From Emydura subglobosa (taxonomy: Eukaryota > Chordata > Testudines > Chelidae): a DNA stretch of 64,000 nucleotides. The notes beneath the pieces were generated by a model. The model was not told where the DNA came from, did no database searches, and worked only from the letters and a program-made list of their open reading frames with translations. Positions 44,240-57,200 of this stretch are shown piece after piece. The stretch spans positions 24,668,631 through 24,732,630 of the forward strand of contig ML679970.1 in NCBI GenBank assembly GCA_007922225.1, given 5' to 3'. Each line of letters starts with the position of its first letter. The stretch's first letter is position 1. The translations under genes were made by a program, and so were the position numbers.

Positions 44240-44900
44240 TGGTGCTGGGGAGCTAGTGGAGGGTGGGTTTCTCTCAGCCCTTCCCCTTTACCCATCCTGG
44301 GCCGCAGCCAATCCACTTCTGGGATCTCACCACCCTCTGCCCCTCAAATGAGGGTGTGCGAGGGAGTTGGTTCCCTGCCACACCAGTCATAAGAGTCACG
44401 AACCCCCCATTTCTGCTCCTTTACAATACCTCCTTTAAATCCTTTACCAATCCATTTCCTCTGAGTACCATGGTCCTTCCCTATGGAGTACTTACACTGG
44501 ACATCTGCCCCACGGTTGCTTACTGAGTTGTGACATCATAGCCTAGTGCCCCATTTCATGTTTGCCCCAACAGAGTCCCCAACCCACTGTGGGAAAGGCA
44601 AAACAAAAAAAAAAACAGCTCGACCAATCTAGAGATGAAGCAAAAAAATTCCTTCTCAACGCCACCCCCTGCAAGAAAGGAATGCCTAACACAATGCCCA
44701 GAGTGGATCATGACAAAACCTGGTGTTTAACTACTATCATGGGAGGGTGGGTGGGTGTTGCTCCACCTGGGCCAGGTAAAAGCGGGCTTTTCCCCTTCTC
44801 ATCCAGTCACTTGGGGGAGTGGGGAGAGGGATGGGTCAGGTCAGGTCACGCTGCTGTGATCTGAAGCTGCTGCATCAAGTCACTCTTTAGCTATCTAGCC
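44240..44900 (+). repeat. CR1/LINE-like interspersed repeat
   Basis: A GC-richer block with CCAATCTAGAGATGAAGC, AAAAAATTCCTTCTCAACGC and GCGGGCTTTTCCCCTTCTC, words I associate with turtle LINE/CR1 3' regions. It is an old copy with frames broken. Confidence 0.45.
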
Positions 44901-47900
44901 CTTAAAGGGACCACACATCTTTTTCTACAAGCCAGACAACGGCCACCATCACTTAATGTGCAACGAGGTCATTTCTAGGATGCCTGTGCGGTTTAAAAAA
45001 AGACCTAAGAAATTAACAGCAAAAGAACGTGGAGTTCTTTAAATAGTCTATGAACTAAAAGAGATCTTACAAATATAACAATTATTGAGCAAGTAGATGT
45101 CAAATTATAAAGCAAGGGCTCCTGTGGCTGACACATCACAAAAGAGAGTATTATCTCAAGCCTGGGACCGTTACCAGCCTGTAAAGGACAAGCATGCTTA
45201 TTAAATGCAGTAAGAGAAAATGCTAATAGTAGCTTAGAAGTCAGCGAACACTGGAAATAGATGAAAGTACAGTAAATATAGATCTTATGGCTGTAAATAA
45301 GTAACTTTAAAATAGCTTCCAATGAACAGTAGAATCATTTACTCCAGAAAAATGGAATCTTACACAGTTTAAGCAGGTTGTTAAAAAAACAAAACCTGCT
45401 GACTCAAAAGTTGGCTAAAAGGGACAGCTGCAGATGTTCTAGGCAGATATTTCTGTCTGGTACTGCTGCAAAGCACTGGTGGAGCCCTATAATTAACTGA
45501 GGAAAAGCCATGTCGTGTTAGAGCAACTGCATTAAGCGTAAACAACGAAACTGAAGCAAGATGATGACAGCACTTCACACTCTTCCATAAGGAGACAGGT
45601 AAACCATTTCTGTCTGATGCATGCTGGTGATAGGAGGAGAGCACTAACAATGGATTAGGTAATAGACAATCTACTGTGTTTATAAAGCAGCCTATCTGAT
45701 GCAACCCTGTTGGGGTGGGGGGCAGGGAGACGTTTATAAATCAACCTGTGTGTGTATGTAGGATGTGACTTGTATACAGTGTGCCTTTTATTGTGCAATA
45801 CCTTCACTTTGTACTACAGCATTCAAGATTTTCAAGTAAAAAATGCACAGTATGCGTCTCTTTCTGGCATTTAGAGTAAGCAGCACCACACCACTAAAAA
45901 TAATACTATGTATCAGCAAGACGTGCCACAGCAGTGTGCACTTGATGTGGGAAGCAGTTTTAAATGGCTGCATAGTGGTGGAAGTCCTTATATGTGATGA
46001 TTAATAGCATAGTATGCCAGGGTCACATTTTTGGCATAGGAATTGATGTTTATATTACTGCAGCACATTCCCTAACTACAATGTGATGTGCCTCCTCTCC
46101 ATACACACATCTCACACTGCATTAAGTGTATGCGATGGTATCATAGTTGAGCAGTTAAAGGTCAGGAAATGGCAACGTTAATTTTGCATGCACAGCTGCA
46201 ATCGTGCCTTTTATGCATACACATTATTCTAATGTGCAATCACATAATTAAAAACAGGCCCTCATACAATACAGTTTTTCCTGCAAGAAAAAACACATGT
46301 CCATATTGCAATATTTGTTCATTCCTTTATAGTTACAGTGTCTTCATTGTCGTGCTGTTCTAGTTGCTTTATTGAGTTAGGCCCCAGTGCTCCAGAATGA
46401 AGGGCTGCTTTGTGGCATTCCTTTGGTGCAAAGCAGCCTTAAAGGCAGTGAATCAGCCAGTGAGAATATGGCCTACCTAAGGGAATCCTTAGGTGGTGCA
46501 GAGTCGCAGTCAGGGATTCCTGTGTCACCCTCTAGCTGCTGCTGTAGTATTCCTGGGTAGGTGTTCTTCAGCTCCAACTGATCCCAGGCTGCTATAATGG
46601 CTGCTGGGACTGCTGGTGTAAGATGCTCTAACGTGCTCTGGGGACTGGGCTGGCGCCTAGTTGCACTAGCACTGTGAGAGCATAAAGGTGTATTAAAGTC
46701 ATCTTTACTCCTACATGTCTAATTTACTCTGAGCACGTCTGGCTGATCCAGAAAATCTGGCTCTGACTTTTTATATAGTAAATGCTTTTTTTTGCTATGG
46801 TATGTATTTGAGTAACATTGTCAATCCCATCTACTTGCACATTTGCCTTTAAAGGGGCTATCCATAAATTACATAGCGCACTAGGGGTTGGGTGGGTGGG
46901 GACGTAATTATGCATGACAGTATTTGTTTCACTATTGCTAGGAAGGGTGGGTGGGTCTTGAAAAATCACCGCAAATGTGTATGAACACTCCCAAATGAGC
47001 AGAGCCTGCCATGTGCTATGCCAGTTAACTGCAAAACAAAAGCTACTGGAGCTGGGACCTTTGGGGTCATTAAATATGCCAGCATTTTCACTGTTACTCT
47101 GCGCTGTGCAGGCATTGCTCGTTCTTTTTGTTGTCCCACTTAAACCATCAGTTGAATTTTGCTAATGACATTACCATCATTTCCATGGCAATAAATGTCT
47201 CAGACACAGGTCGGGGTCCCTTGGCAGATCATGTTATTAAAAGACAAATATTCAGACTAACAAAAAGGGCTAAAAGAAAATTGGTCCAAAAAAAGAGCAT
47301 TTTGTACAAATATTCTCATTTCATGTTTTCTTTGGTGTGGAAATTGCTTTTAAAATGGTAGAAAATTAGCAGTATTTGTAAAACTGTATTTTTCTAGTTT
47401 CTAGAAAAATCACTGAGTTTTTTCTACACCCAGAGTTTTCATGTAGCGGCTTTATAGTTTAAAGTCTGCTTGCAAATATTTGGTTTCAGCTAAGCTGCAA
47501 CCAAGTGATGTAACTATAATTGAAGCATGCAGCTGTCAAACACAGCAAATCTGATGGGTCAGATTGTAATACACATTTATAATAGACCTAATTTAATTGT
47601 ACATATCTTTATTGCAGAAATAGAAATGCATTTACTCATCTTATTTCAAAAATAAATTTAAAATGAAAAGTTATTGTTGGTGGAAAACAAGTACATCTTC
47701 TCAGATTATCATGATGGAAACCACTTTCTTGATGATAGGCCTGTGTCCTCCAGGCTGCCAGAAGATATTGCTGAAATATTAGCTGATATTGTTCCTATGA
47801 AAAATTCATATTTGCTTGTGTATGGGCTGACTATGCGTTGATGACTGAAAACTATATAATGTTTTATTAATGTCTCGAGACACCTCACACACTTCGCTTA

Positions 47901-47991
47901 AATGAATAGTTAAGGTTACCTGAGTATTTTTAGTATTTCCTATATTTATTAGAGGAATTAGTGACTTATCTAATCTAATTGGCAAGATTTT

Positions 47992-48043
47992 AACTGAGTG
48001 CCATAACTGAGCAGTGCCATAACTGAGTGCCATAACTGAGCAG
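47992..48043. repeat. Tandem repeat, period about 29 bp with an internal sub-repeat
   Basis: ACTGAGTGCCATAACTGAGC followed by AGTGCCATA is then repeated once more to CTGAGCAG. The sub-unit TGAG(TG/CA) CCATAAC recurs. Directly visible. Confidence 0.85.
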
Positions 48044-48984
48044 AAAGGATGTTTTATGCATCTTTATATTTTCTCATGATCTTTTAAAAAGATTATGGGA
48101 CATTGTAACCAGATTTTTCAAAAACCTCTATTTTCATGCAAAATAGTAACTCTGCCCTAAGAAGAGGCTGTCTAATCAGAACATTCAGGGCTAGACACTA
48201 ATCACGTAAAAGATTCGTGTGTGTGTAGCATCCCAGTGAAGTCAGTGTAACTTTGTGAAAGCATGAGGTTCCACCTGGGAAGATTCTGTTGAAGGGCTGG
48301 GACCTTACAGTTATAAAAATGTAATGCACAATATCTACAGATTTTGGAATAAGTTACCAGGAATCACTATAGTGATGACATTTTCTAAAGTGACTAGTGA
48401 TATGCAGTGTCCAACTTCAGACACCTTAAAGGGGCTGATTTTTCAGAGGGTGAGTACAATGGAGTCTGTAGAGCTTCACCAGCATACATCCACCAAGAAT
48501 CTGACCCACAGAAATTTTATAGTGATCTCATCTGATATGGAAACGTCATTCTCTAGACATCCAAAGTGTTCTGTTTTTGTAAGCCAGGGAAGTGTAACTA
48601 AAAATATAAAGTGAGTAATGCTAAACAACCAAACCAAACATGCTGTGGTAGAAAGTGGTGGCATGTATGCAGAAGTCAGTCTGACACAGCCTGTAGGAAC
48701 TTTTAGGAAAATTTTCCTATTATGGGTTACTTTTTAAAAAATTCTTTGATCCTAAGTATAGAAAACATGCATTTAAAGCTGATTGGGAGTTTTGTGTGTA
48801 AAAGGCCAACAGTATCAGGACCTCAGGTAATCATTCATAAAAAGTTTAGGCTAAAATAGCATAGTCCTAAGGAATTTATTTTCCAAATGAAAGACCACCC
48901 TTTTTCCAAATGCTGCAGTAAGAGTTGAGCTTTTGGAGATTACACTGGTGGAAAGTATTAGACAAAGGAGCCCCAAGTATAATA

Positions 48985-50913
48985 AAATTATTACACAGTT
49001 TTATTCTGAAGAACATTTTGCATTTGCTTTAATACAAAATGATGGAGGTCAAGAAATAATTTACAAACCCTTAAATTATTATCCTGGCATTTGAAATAAG
49101 AATGATTCAAGAAGAGGTCTGTAAGGTATCCATAACAAACTGTTATTATGTACAAAATGCTTATTGACATGTTTTATATGTCACATTTTAAAAATGTGAA
49201 CTGAATTGCTACCTATCTTGTTAAATACAGGTAAACCCTGATAAGGTAACTTGGCAGTGCCAGTCAATTTTATCCAGTGTTAATAAAATAGAAGCTTTTG
49301 ACATTCCCCCCCCCCAAAAAAAAAAAAATTGTATTTCTGTCAGGAATTCATATCAGGGTTTTACTGCATCGTGAACAAAATCTAAGCCCTCTTTCAATTG
49401 CATAAAAATAAATCCTTTAAATACTACACATAGAACAGCAAAAGGGGAGAGGCCAAAAAGTAGTATTTTTACATATCAGGAATCTTTTGGTTCTGTGGAG
49501 AGTCCTTTTATCTTGTTTTTTTATTATAAGTAGAATCACTATACACAAGATTGGAATTAAGACATTTTCATCCACTTATGAAATTTTTTATACCTCATAT
49601 TTCGCATATAGAATTAGGGTACTTGGTCAATTGTGATAAAATTATAAATGTCTCAAGACCAGTGAAGACTTGGCCAATTTTTTAAAACTAATTTAGTATT
49701 TATTTGTAAAGTGGGAATAATTATAATTAAAAAAAATCACAGCTTATTGTCAGTCAAAAAAGTTAGCCGATAATTTCAAATCTTTTAACTTTCTCAATAT
49801 AAGACTGAAAATAGACATCTGTGCATTCCTTATGTAAAGAGAGATTCTTACTGACTCAAAATATTTTATAAAATCTGAGTATTGTCAAGTTTCTCTAAAC
49901 CTGACACTTTACCCCAAAAAAGAGATTTACATTGAGTGGTGATTCTATTTAAATATTTTATCCTATAGCTCTATATGTTCCAAGTAAAAATACTTATATC
50001 TAGAATTCTGTGGAGAATTACAATAATTAGGTTTCATAAATATTGCTGCAGTTCAATTACGGTACAATAATTACAAAATATAGAACATCTCTTTACAAAT
50101 ACAAATTGTATATTACAATTCATTTACAATAATTTCTACTATATAATTTTTAACAAACTATCTTATCTAATTCTACTTTAACCTGGTTGCAAGTGCATTA
50201 GTAAGAATGCAATTATTCCAGTGTATTTTGCCCTTAACGTGATAGTCATAAAACAGACTATCTGAATGATATTTTCCTATGTAAACTAGTGTTACATATG
50301 ACAGAAATGTTTTTTAGGTTCTTTTTCCAATGATTTCTGGTAGGTAGAGTTTGACATACTGTATTTTAGAAGAGCACTAATATATAAGGAGGCAAGTTTG
50401 AAAACAATATTAGAATGGATATGCTGAATGCAGTGAACATTTGATATGCTATTGAATACCGAGGTAATGACACTTTTATTGTCATCACCTGTCTCACACA
50501 GTGGTCTTCCTCACACATTTTTGTGCTGGACCTTACCCATATTTTTCATTCAGGAACACCTATTTAACTATGAATGACAGCAGCACAAGTTTGAAAGACA
50601 GGCAAGATATTATACCTCAGAACTCTTCTTTAGTCCTCTGGAAATGGGATCTTCAGAATCTGCTTGGTTTTAAAAAAAACTATTCCTACTGAGGAAATGA
50701 AGTTTCTGTGTTAAAGGATTTGACGTACTACAGCTTTGATCACATTTCAACAACCTGGAGACACTTACTAATAGATAAATTATGGCTTCCTTGAGGGGTG
50801 ACATCACTTGTACAAATCTTGATTAGTTATTAATTCCAACTAGTGCCTAGCATCTTTGAACTATGAGGCACTTTTTATGTTATTAAAATTATTTGTCTGT
50901 TTCTTGCTAAATA
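48985..50913 (-). other. Probable CACNA1D 3' UTR
   Basis: AT-rich sequence after the stop, read on the minus strand. An AATAAA (plus-strand TTTATT) at 49000-49005 is a candidate terminal signal, and others lie at about 49697 and 49518. Length and end are inferred, not shown. Confidence 0.35.
49306..49328. repeat. C10A13 composite homopolymer
   Basis: Ten C followed by thirteen A in the presumed CACNA1D 3' UTR (G/T tract on the transcript: T13G10). Directly visible. Confidence 0.95.
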
Positions 50914-51207
50914 CTATAAGGTTGTAATGCATATCATTTCATCAGCTAAATCTTCTTCATATCTACCAGTGTCTGGTTCTTCATCACTATAACCAGGACC
51001 AAAGTCTTGAAGTTCATAATCTTGCCTGCTTAAAATGGGGAACATATCCGCACTGGTCCCATTGCTAATATTTCCATTGAGAAGGTTACTTGCTGCGCTT
51101 TCCATCTCATCAATAGTCATGTCACAAGCATCAGCAATCTCATGCTTAGTAGCTGAAACAAATTTAGGGTCCTTTGCATATCTCCCTAAGCCTTCAGATA
51201 TAAGTAC
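50914..51207 (-). CDS. CACNA1D: CACNA1D terminal coding exon (ITTL C-terminus)
   Basis: The acceptor CTTTTTCAG is followed by [60 protein letters not shown] and [12 protein letters not shown], then stop at 50914-50916. It corresponds to the distal C-terminal regulatory domain and PDZ ligand of Cav1.3. The ITTL ending distinguishes it from Cav1.2. Confidence 0.98.
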   Translation of the reverse strand, partial: VLISEGLGRYAKDPKFVSATKHEIADACDMTIDEMESAASNLLNGNISNGTSADMFPILSRQDYELQDFGPGYSDEEPDTGRYEEDLADEMICITTL

Positions 51208-54200
51208 CTGAAAAAGAAATAGGATAAATGTGGATTCAGTGTTTAGAATGAAGAATAGGTTATAAATAAATACACAGCAAGCTTCATGTTTCTTCTGGGT
51301 TGCTTAGGTGCAAAGCCCAAAAGATTCTACGAGCTGAAGTCTGTAGGGCAACCAGAGCAAAATCTTACATGTAAGGAACTTGATTTTGCAATAGTCAAAT
51401 AGCCCCAAAGAGGGTTTTATAAACTTAGTAAGGATGTCACTGAAAGTGTATGGCATTCAGTTGTTTTAGAGGAGGTTTAAAATGAATCAAGCCCTTGATA
51501 AACATCAAACACTAGAAACCAGTTTACTATTATAAAAATTAAGGAAGAATTCTACTTGAAGCCACACTAGGCAACAAAACTTTAAGCAAGTTTACAATAA
51601 ATCTTCAGCTAAAAGCTTTTCTGTATATTACAATTAATTTACCTCTGATTCACAGCTGTGGGAGGGAACTGATGTTGGAGATGAGGACACTGAAAATTAT
51701 ACTACTGAGCATTACACATGCTACTTAGGCAGACTGATAAGGATGTTCAATAATATTTTACAGCTCGAAGAGTAATAATAATGCTAGTTTTCAGCACCTG
51801 CTTAGTATTTTGTTTTGAAAGCTTTGTAGATAAACAAAAAACCTTACTAATCCATAATATTCTTGAGAGTACATGCGAAGAAGCTAATGTGCCATTGCTT
51901 GGAGATGCAGTGGGCATTCCCAATCTGCTCACCCATTCCATCTCTTTGCACATTCCTTGTGTTCAGGTTAACAGGTTAATGCAAGGACTCTGATGGCTTT
52001 TAACTTTGAATGAAAGCAGCAGGAGAACAGGCTCCTTGTGCTATTCTTTTTCTGTAAGCCATTATGGAAGGGCAGGGCAATATCTTGTTCTACGTATTTA
52101 GCAAACAGTGAAATTTCGTTTTAAGTTATTTTCTTGAAGTGCTCCAATTTTCATTCCCCTTTTTGCTATGACCAAGCCCTCAGGTGGGGATTAAATGGAA
52201 CTTTGATTTACACCAGATAAGGATCTGATCCATAACTCCTTTTCTCCTACCTTGCCTAAAGACGTATTGGAAATTTGAAATATGTGGATTAAGTACAATC
52301 CAATGTGTTCTGTGCCAGGTATATAGTAAAATTAACACAAAACTGAACGGACGCACTTGGGTACTTCAAGGATTATTTGATACTTACCGCTTCTACCAAA
52401 CTGTCTGCACTTCTCTGTTTGTCACTATGTTTATGCCTAAAGTCATTAGGTACAGTTAAATTGGCTGGTGTGAATGTTCGGTAGGAAATATCAGGGTCAT
52501 CTGTGTACCAGGAACTCCTGTGCAAAGAAGGTAGGCTGCCATTCATCTGCTCTGTAGATTCAGCTCTGTCAACTTGGATTAGAGGTGTGTAATATGGAGT
52601 ATGGTCCCGATTGGGTGGGGTAGCTGGTGGGGTGGCCCAGGAACGTGTCGAACGACTTGGTGAATGTTTGTGAGCTTTACTGGAATCAAGACCTGCAACG
52701 GCCATGACCTGGTAAAGGGAAGTAAATAGAGAACAAAGTTAGTGTGCCTCAAAAAATCCTGTAGTTAGGCTTATTCCTCGTTTCAAATCCAATCTAATTA
52801 TTTAGACAGTTATGAAGAGTGACATTTGATATGTTTGCTACTTGGCAATATAAAAGACAGGGAGAAACTGAAATAAATTAATGGGCAGCATAGGCAACTA
52901 TCTATCTATCTAGTGGTTCTTTTACTGACCAAACCCTAACTTGTTTGATACAGTATGATGGAATATTTACTTAATAAAATATATTCAACAAGTACGGAAA
53001 GCAGACGATAGTTCCTGACTTTGCCCCTCCCTTCCTGCAGGAATAGGTGAGGGAGAAGCTGATTATAAGCTTTAAATTGTCTTTATGCTCCTTGTATTTT
53101 CTGGCTGCCTGGGCCTGCCCAGATGGCATGATATAGTTCAGTATAAGAGCTGCTCTGATTGCAACAAACCCTCTGGACCATCCACCCTACTATCAGTGCA
53201 GTGTAAAGGGGACTTATGCTGCTGAGAATTTGGCCCATGATACAAAAGCAAACTATTTCACTCTATTTGAACTTAGATCTAGAAACCATAGAACATACTG
53301 AAGTTCAACAAGTCACAAAATATAGTATGTCATTTAAACCAAATGGCATATGAGAAAGTAAACACCAATGAAAGCAATAAGTGATAGCTGATTCATGCAC
53401 ATGGGATACAGTATCAGGAGGGAGCTGCCGTGAGGGGTTATTAGTACATACCTTATGCATTCTCAGTATTTTAAAAAAATGTTTTCATTATTCCCAACAC
53501 AGACTGCACCATCCTCATACATTACAATGACCATCTACTACTCCATGTTCAAGGATACAGACATCGGTACAGTTTAGTTATTTTAGTCACTACTCTTGAC
53601 CCTCTATTTTATAGACCTGAAGGGGCTAAGCGTATATATTTAAAAAATGAAACAGCTGTCAAGATCTCAGACTGCATAAAAAAACAGCAAAACTCCTCTG
53701 AAAGAAAAGATGAAAAGTAAACCTGTGTACAGCACCTGTGGAATGCTTGTAAAATAGATTATAACATTGCTGCAGGGGAAGGCTTTGAAAGGGCATCAGC
53801 TGTAGGATAACCAGACATATGTAGCAGTTGTTCCAATATACTGGTGTGTTAAAAAGCCTGAGGTACAGCACCACTATTAATAGAAAGGCCAAATGACCCA
53901 GTACCTGACAATGTTCCTTAATCTGTCTGTGGGCACTTAGAATTGTTGGGAACAACATAGTTTTATGGCATCCCCAATCATTTTTTTATTGGGTGACAGA
54001 TCTGCTACAATATCTGAACTTGTCATTTCTGAAGGTGCAGCTTTAGAAGGCCTTGTTTCTGGCAACTACAGCAAAGATGGTGGGGTACATAACTGTTTGG
54101 AAGTAGGTCACGGTACATAGACGAAATAATAGCTTACTGGTGGGCTTTCAAATAACCATGCAGCCCGGAGGAACAGATCCAAGCTAAACTGGTCTAACTT

Positions 54201-57200
54201 AACATCAGTTAATAAAGATTTTTTAATTACCTGTTGTTGCATTAAATGCAGTGGTAAAGCAGTGCGGTGGTGGAAAGTAGGAGAGAGTGGTATCTCATCT
54301 TGACTGCTTTGTCTGCGGAGGCATTCAAAGTTGAAGGAAGAGCGGCGATTTGCTACAATGTAACAATGTTTTGTTAGAAAAATGATGATTATCATTCTCA
54401 ATGTCAAATATTTCCAAATTCCAGTGTGGATCATGTTTCCCCCTGCATATTATTAGCAGGTGTTGATTCTGATGAGACAGATTTAAATGGGCTCTGATGA
54501 CTTACTGAAGTAGGCAGCTCAATACCCAAACTGGATATAAGGGAGGTGGAAGTGGCTCTTTAGAGAGAAGATCCAGGATGTGGACTAAGCAGTCCTAATA
54601 AGAACCTAGGAGGAACCTAGCCAAACTTGGAGAGAAGGTTTGAGCTAAACAGTGTTATGCTGTTGTAAATTTGTTAATAAAGCCAACATTTAGGAAGAGT
54701 TGAATATGAGCACTTCAGAACAGATTGGGAAAGATGCTTGACGTCAGCAGTATGTTGTAAGCTTTTTATGTACATTTAAAATAACAATTGACTATTTCTT
54801 TCTTTGCTGAAGCTTTAAGTTCCTCATACTGAAGAACTATGCATCCAAATCCTTGACTCTTTGCAGGTCAATGTAACGTGTAATTTTGGAAACACTACAC
54901 AAATCAAAGTAAACTAAAGCAGTAATTTTTTGTGCTAACCATATTTATAAAATTGAGATAGGTAAGAAGTCATTCCATCCTATTAGGAAAAACATATTCC
55001 AAGGCTAGAAAGGACCATTTTAATCATTTAGTCTGACTTCCTGTATAACACAGGTCATAGAATTTCCCAAAAATTATTCCTAGAGCAGATCTTTTAGAAA
55101 AAACATCCACTCTTGATTTAAAAATTTCCAGTGATGGAGAACCAGCTGTGACTCTTGATAAACTGTTCCAATAGTTAATTATCCTCATTTGTTTATGATA
55201 TACACTCTTATTTCCAGCCTGAATTTGTTCAACTGCCATAATCCTGGTAAATTCCACCATATGTGGATTTCATGGTGGAAAACCTGGGAGGTAGCAACTG
55301 TCCATGGAAAGTCATGGCAAGGAACTTTTCCCTAATACTTTAAAATCATCCTTTGCATCTCTTTGAAAAACACAGAAATTTGAAGACTGTGGGTAAGAGA
55401 TAAGCACTTAAATCCAGATTCTCAAAGGTATTGACTTCAAACACAGTTAGGTGCCTAAATACCTTTGAAGATTTGGGCCTTAGGGGCTGATCCCACAGCA
55501 TCTTTGCTGAATGTCCCCAAATAGAGCTCATTCTACTAACAAATTGCAATACTCAGCCAAGGCACAGTGTCTTACATTCACTTGGATCATATTTGGATGC
55601 TAATGGAAATTCTCCAATGTAATGAATCAGTTTTTGAATGTACACATAAATGTATCTTTCACAAACATCTCATGCATTAATTAAAATTAATTGGTTTGAT
55701 CTTCTTTTACACCCTGCTGGGTCACTGATGTGCTAAAATATTAACAAACAAATATATATATGTATGCAGATTAAACAAACTACTAGGGGCTTGACTCTGT
55801 TATCATGCCTTTACACTGGTTTAAGTCAATTGACTTCATTGGAGTTACCCCTGCATTACTTTGGTGCAACTTAGATCAGAATCAGACCTTAAATGTCCTA
55901 TCTGGTAAGAACATAAGATGTAATAGTCTTTTTAGTGGTAGATCATCTTTAAAGACTTATTAATAGTGTCTGTGGCTGGAAGGACTTTAACCCACCAACA
56001 TTTATGAGAAAAAGCTAAATGGGACCAACAGGATGTGGCCATAGGGAAACCTCTCATCCCACCTTTCCTGAAGAGAAGAGACCATAGAGGAGTTTTTACC
56101 ACAAGGTTTCTCTCCCACAGCTTATGTACAGGGTATATATATTTTGATCTCATCTGAACCATGTAGAAGCAAACCCCTTAAGTTGGCTGAGGAGAAAAAC
56201 CTGAGGTTTTCCAGTATCTTTGCTATCAGAGAGACTGGTGGGAAGCTACCTAGGAGCCTGCTTCCCCAGAGGACTGGGGACAAGGGAGGAATCCTTTTCT
56301 GAGTTGGTGTTTTCTTGATGCCAGTAGAAGAAGGCTGGTACCTTTCTGGGACCTTCTCTTACCACTCAGTTGAAGGAAATGATGGGAACATTCGGAGAGC
56401 AATATTTATACTTTCAAACGTGCTGACCGATACGGATTTTGTGCTTTATCTCACTACCACTGCCATCAAAGGTCAAAAAGGCAAAAGCTAATGAAGCTCA
56501 GAAGTGAGAGTCCTGCATCGATAGCATCGTTAGAGAACTTACTACAAAAACTTTTTGTGTATTTGTTGCTGTTCGTTACGGTTTTCAACTTTGTCTTTAA
56601 AGAGCCAGTGACCCTACCCTTTGGAGGATGGCAATGACCCTATTATACTTCTCTCCCAAACAAAAACTTGACACAATTCTGAATCTTACCAGATTTGGGG
56701 TATTTATGCATTTTCACATTTTACATATCAAACTGTTCTTATTTGGCACTTTTTACACCATGAGTGCTAGGGCATTTTATACTCTAATGACCCTCTCCCA
56801 CTGCAGAAGATAAACAATAGAAATCAAATATATTTTATGACTAGCCTTAAAAACAGAGTTACTCTTTGCTTCTCAGACCAAACAAGTTAAAAATGGCTCA
56901 GACCTATGAAGTATCACAGTCCAAAGATCAAGATCCAAGTGCCTTGGATGCGTCCAAGACTCATGAGAAGACTCGCATTGCCAATCCATTTATGTTGTGC
57001 TGGTACGTAAATCAGGACTACACTGGCATTTGGAAGATGAGAGGACCTTAAGTGCCAATACAATTAATTGGAAGCCAAAGTAAAGATTTTAGAAGTGGAC
57101 AAAGCGACTGAAAAATAGGAGTATAGGTCAGAAAGTTGCTGACCATGTTCTGCAGAACTTGAAGTTTATGGAGTGTTTTATTGTCTGGTCTATGTAGTAA

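Larger units (their letters stand above)
43062..48984. other. Intergenic region between convergent CHDH and CACNA1D
   Basis: It contains an A15 run near 43340, a repeat at 44240-44900, possibly repetitive DNA around 46395-46710, a short tandem repeat at 47992-48043, and otherwise plain AT-rich sequence. No gene is supported. Confidence 0.55.
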
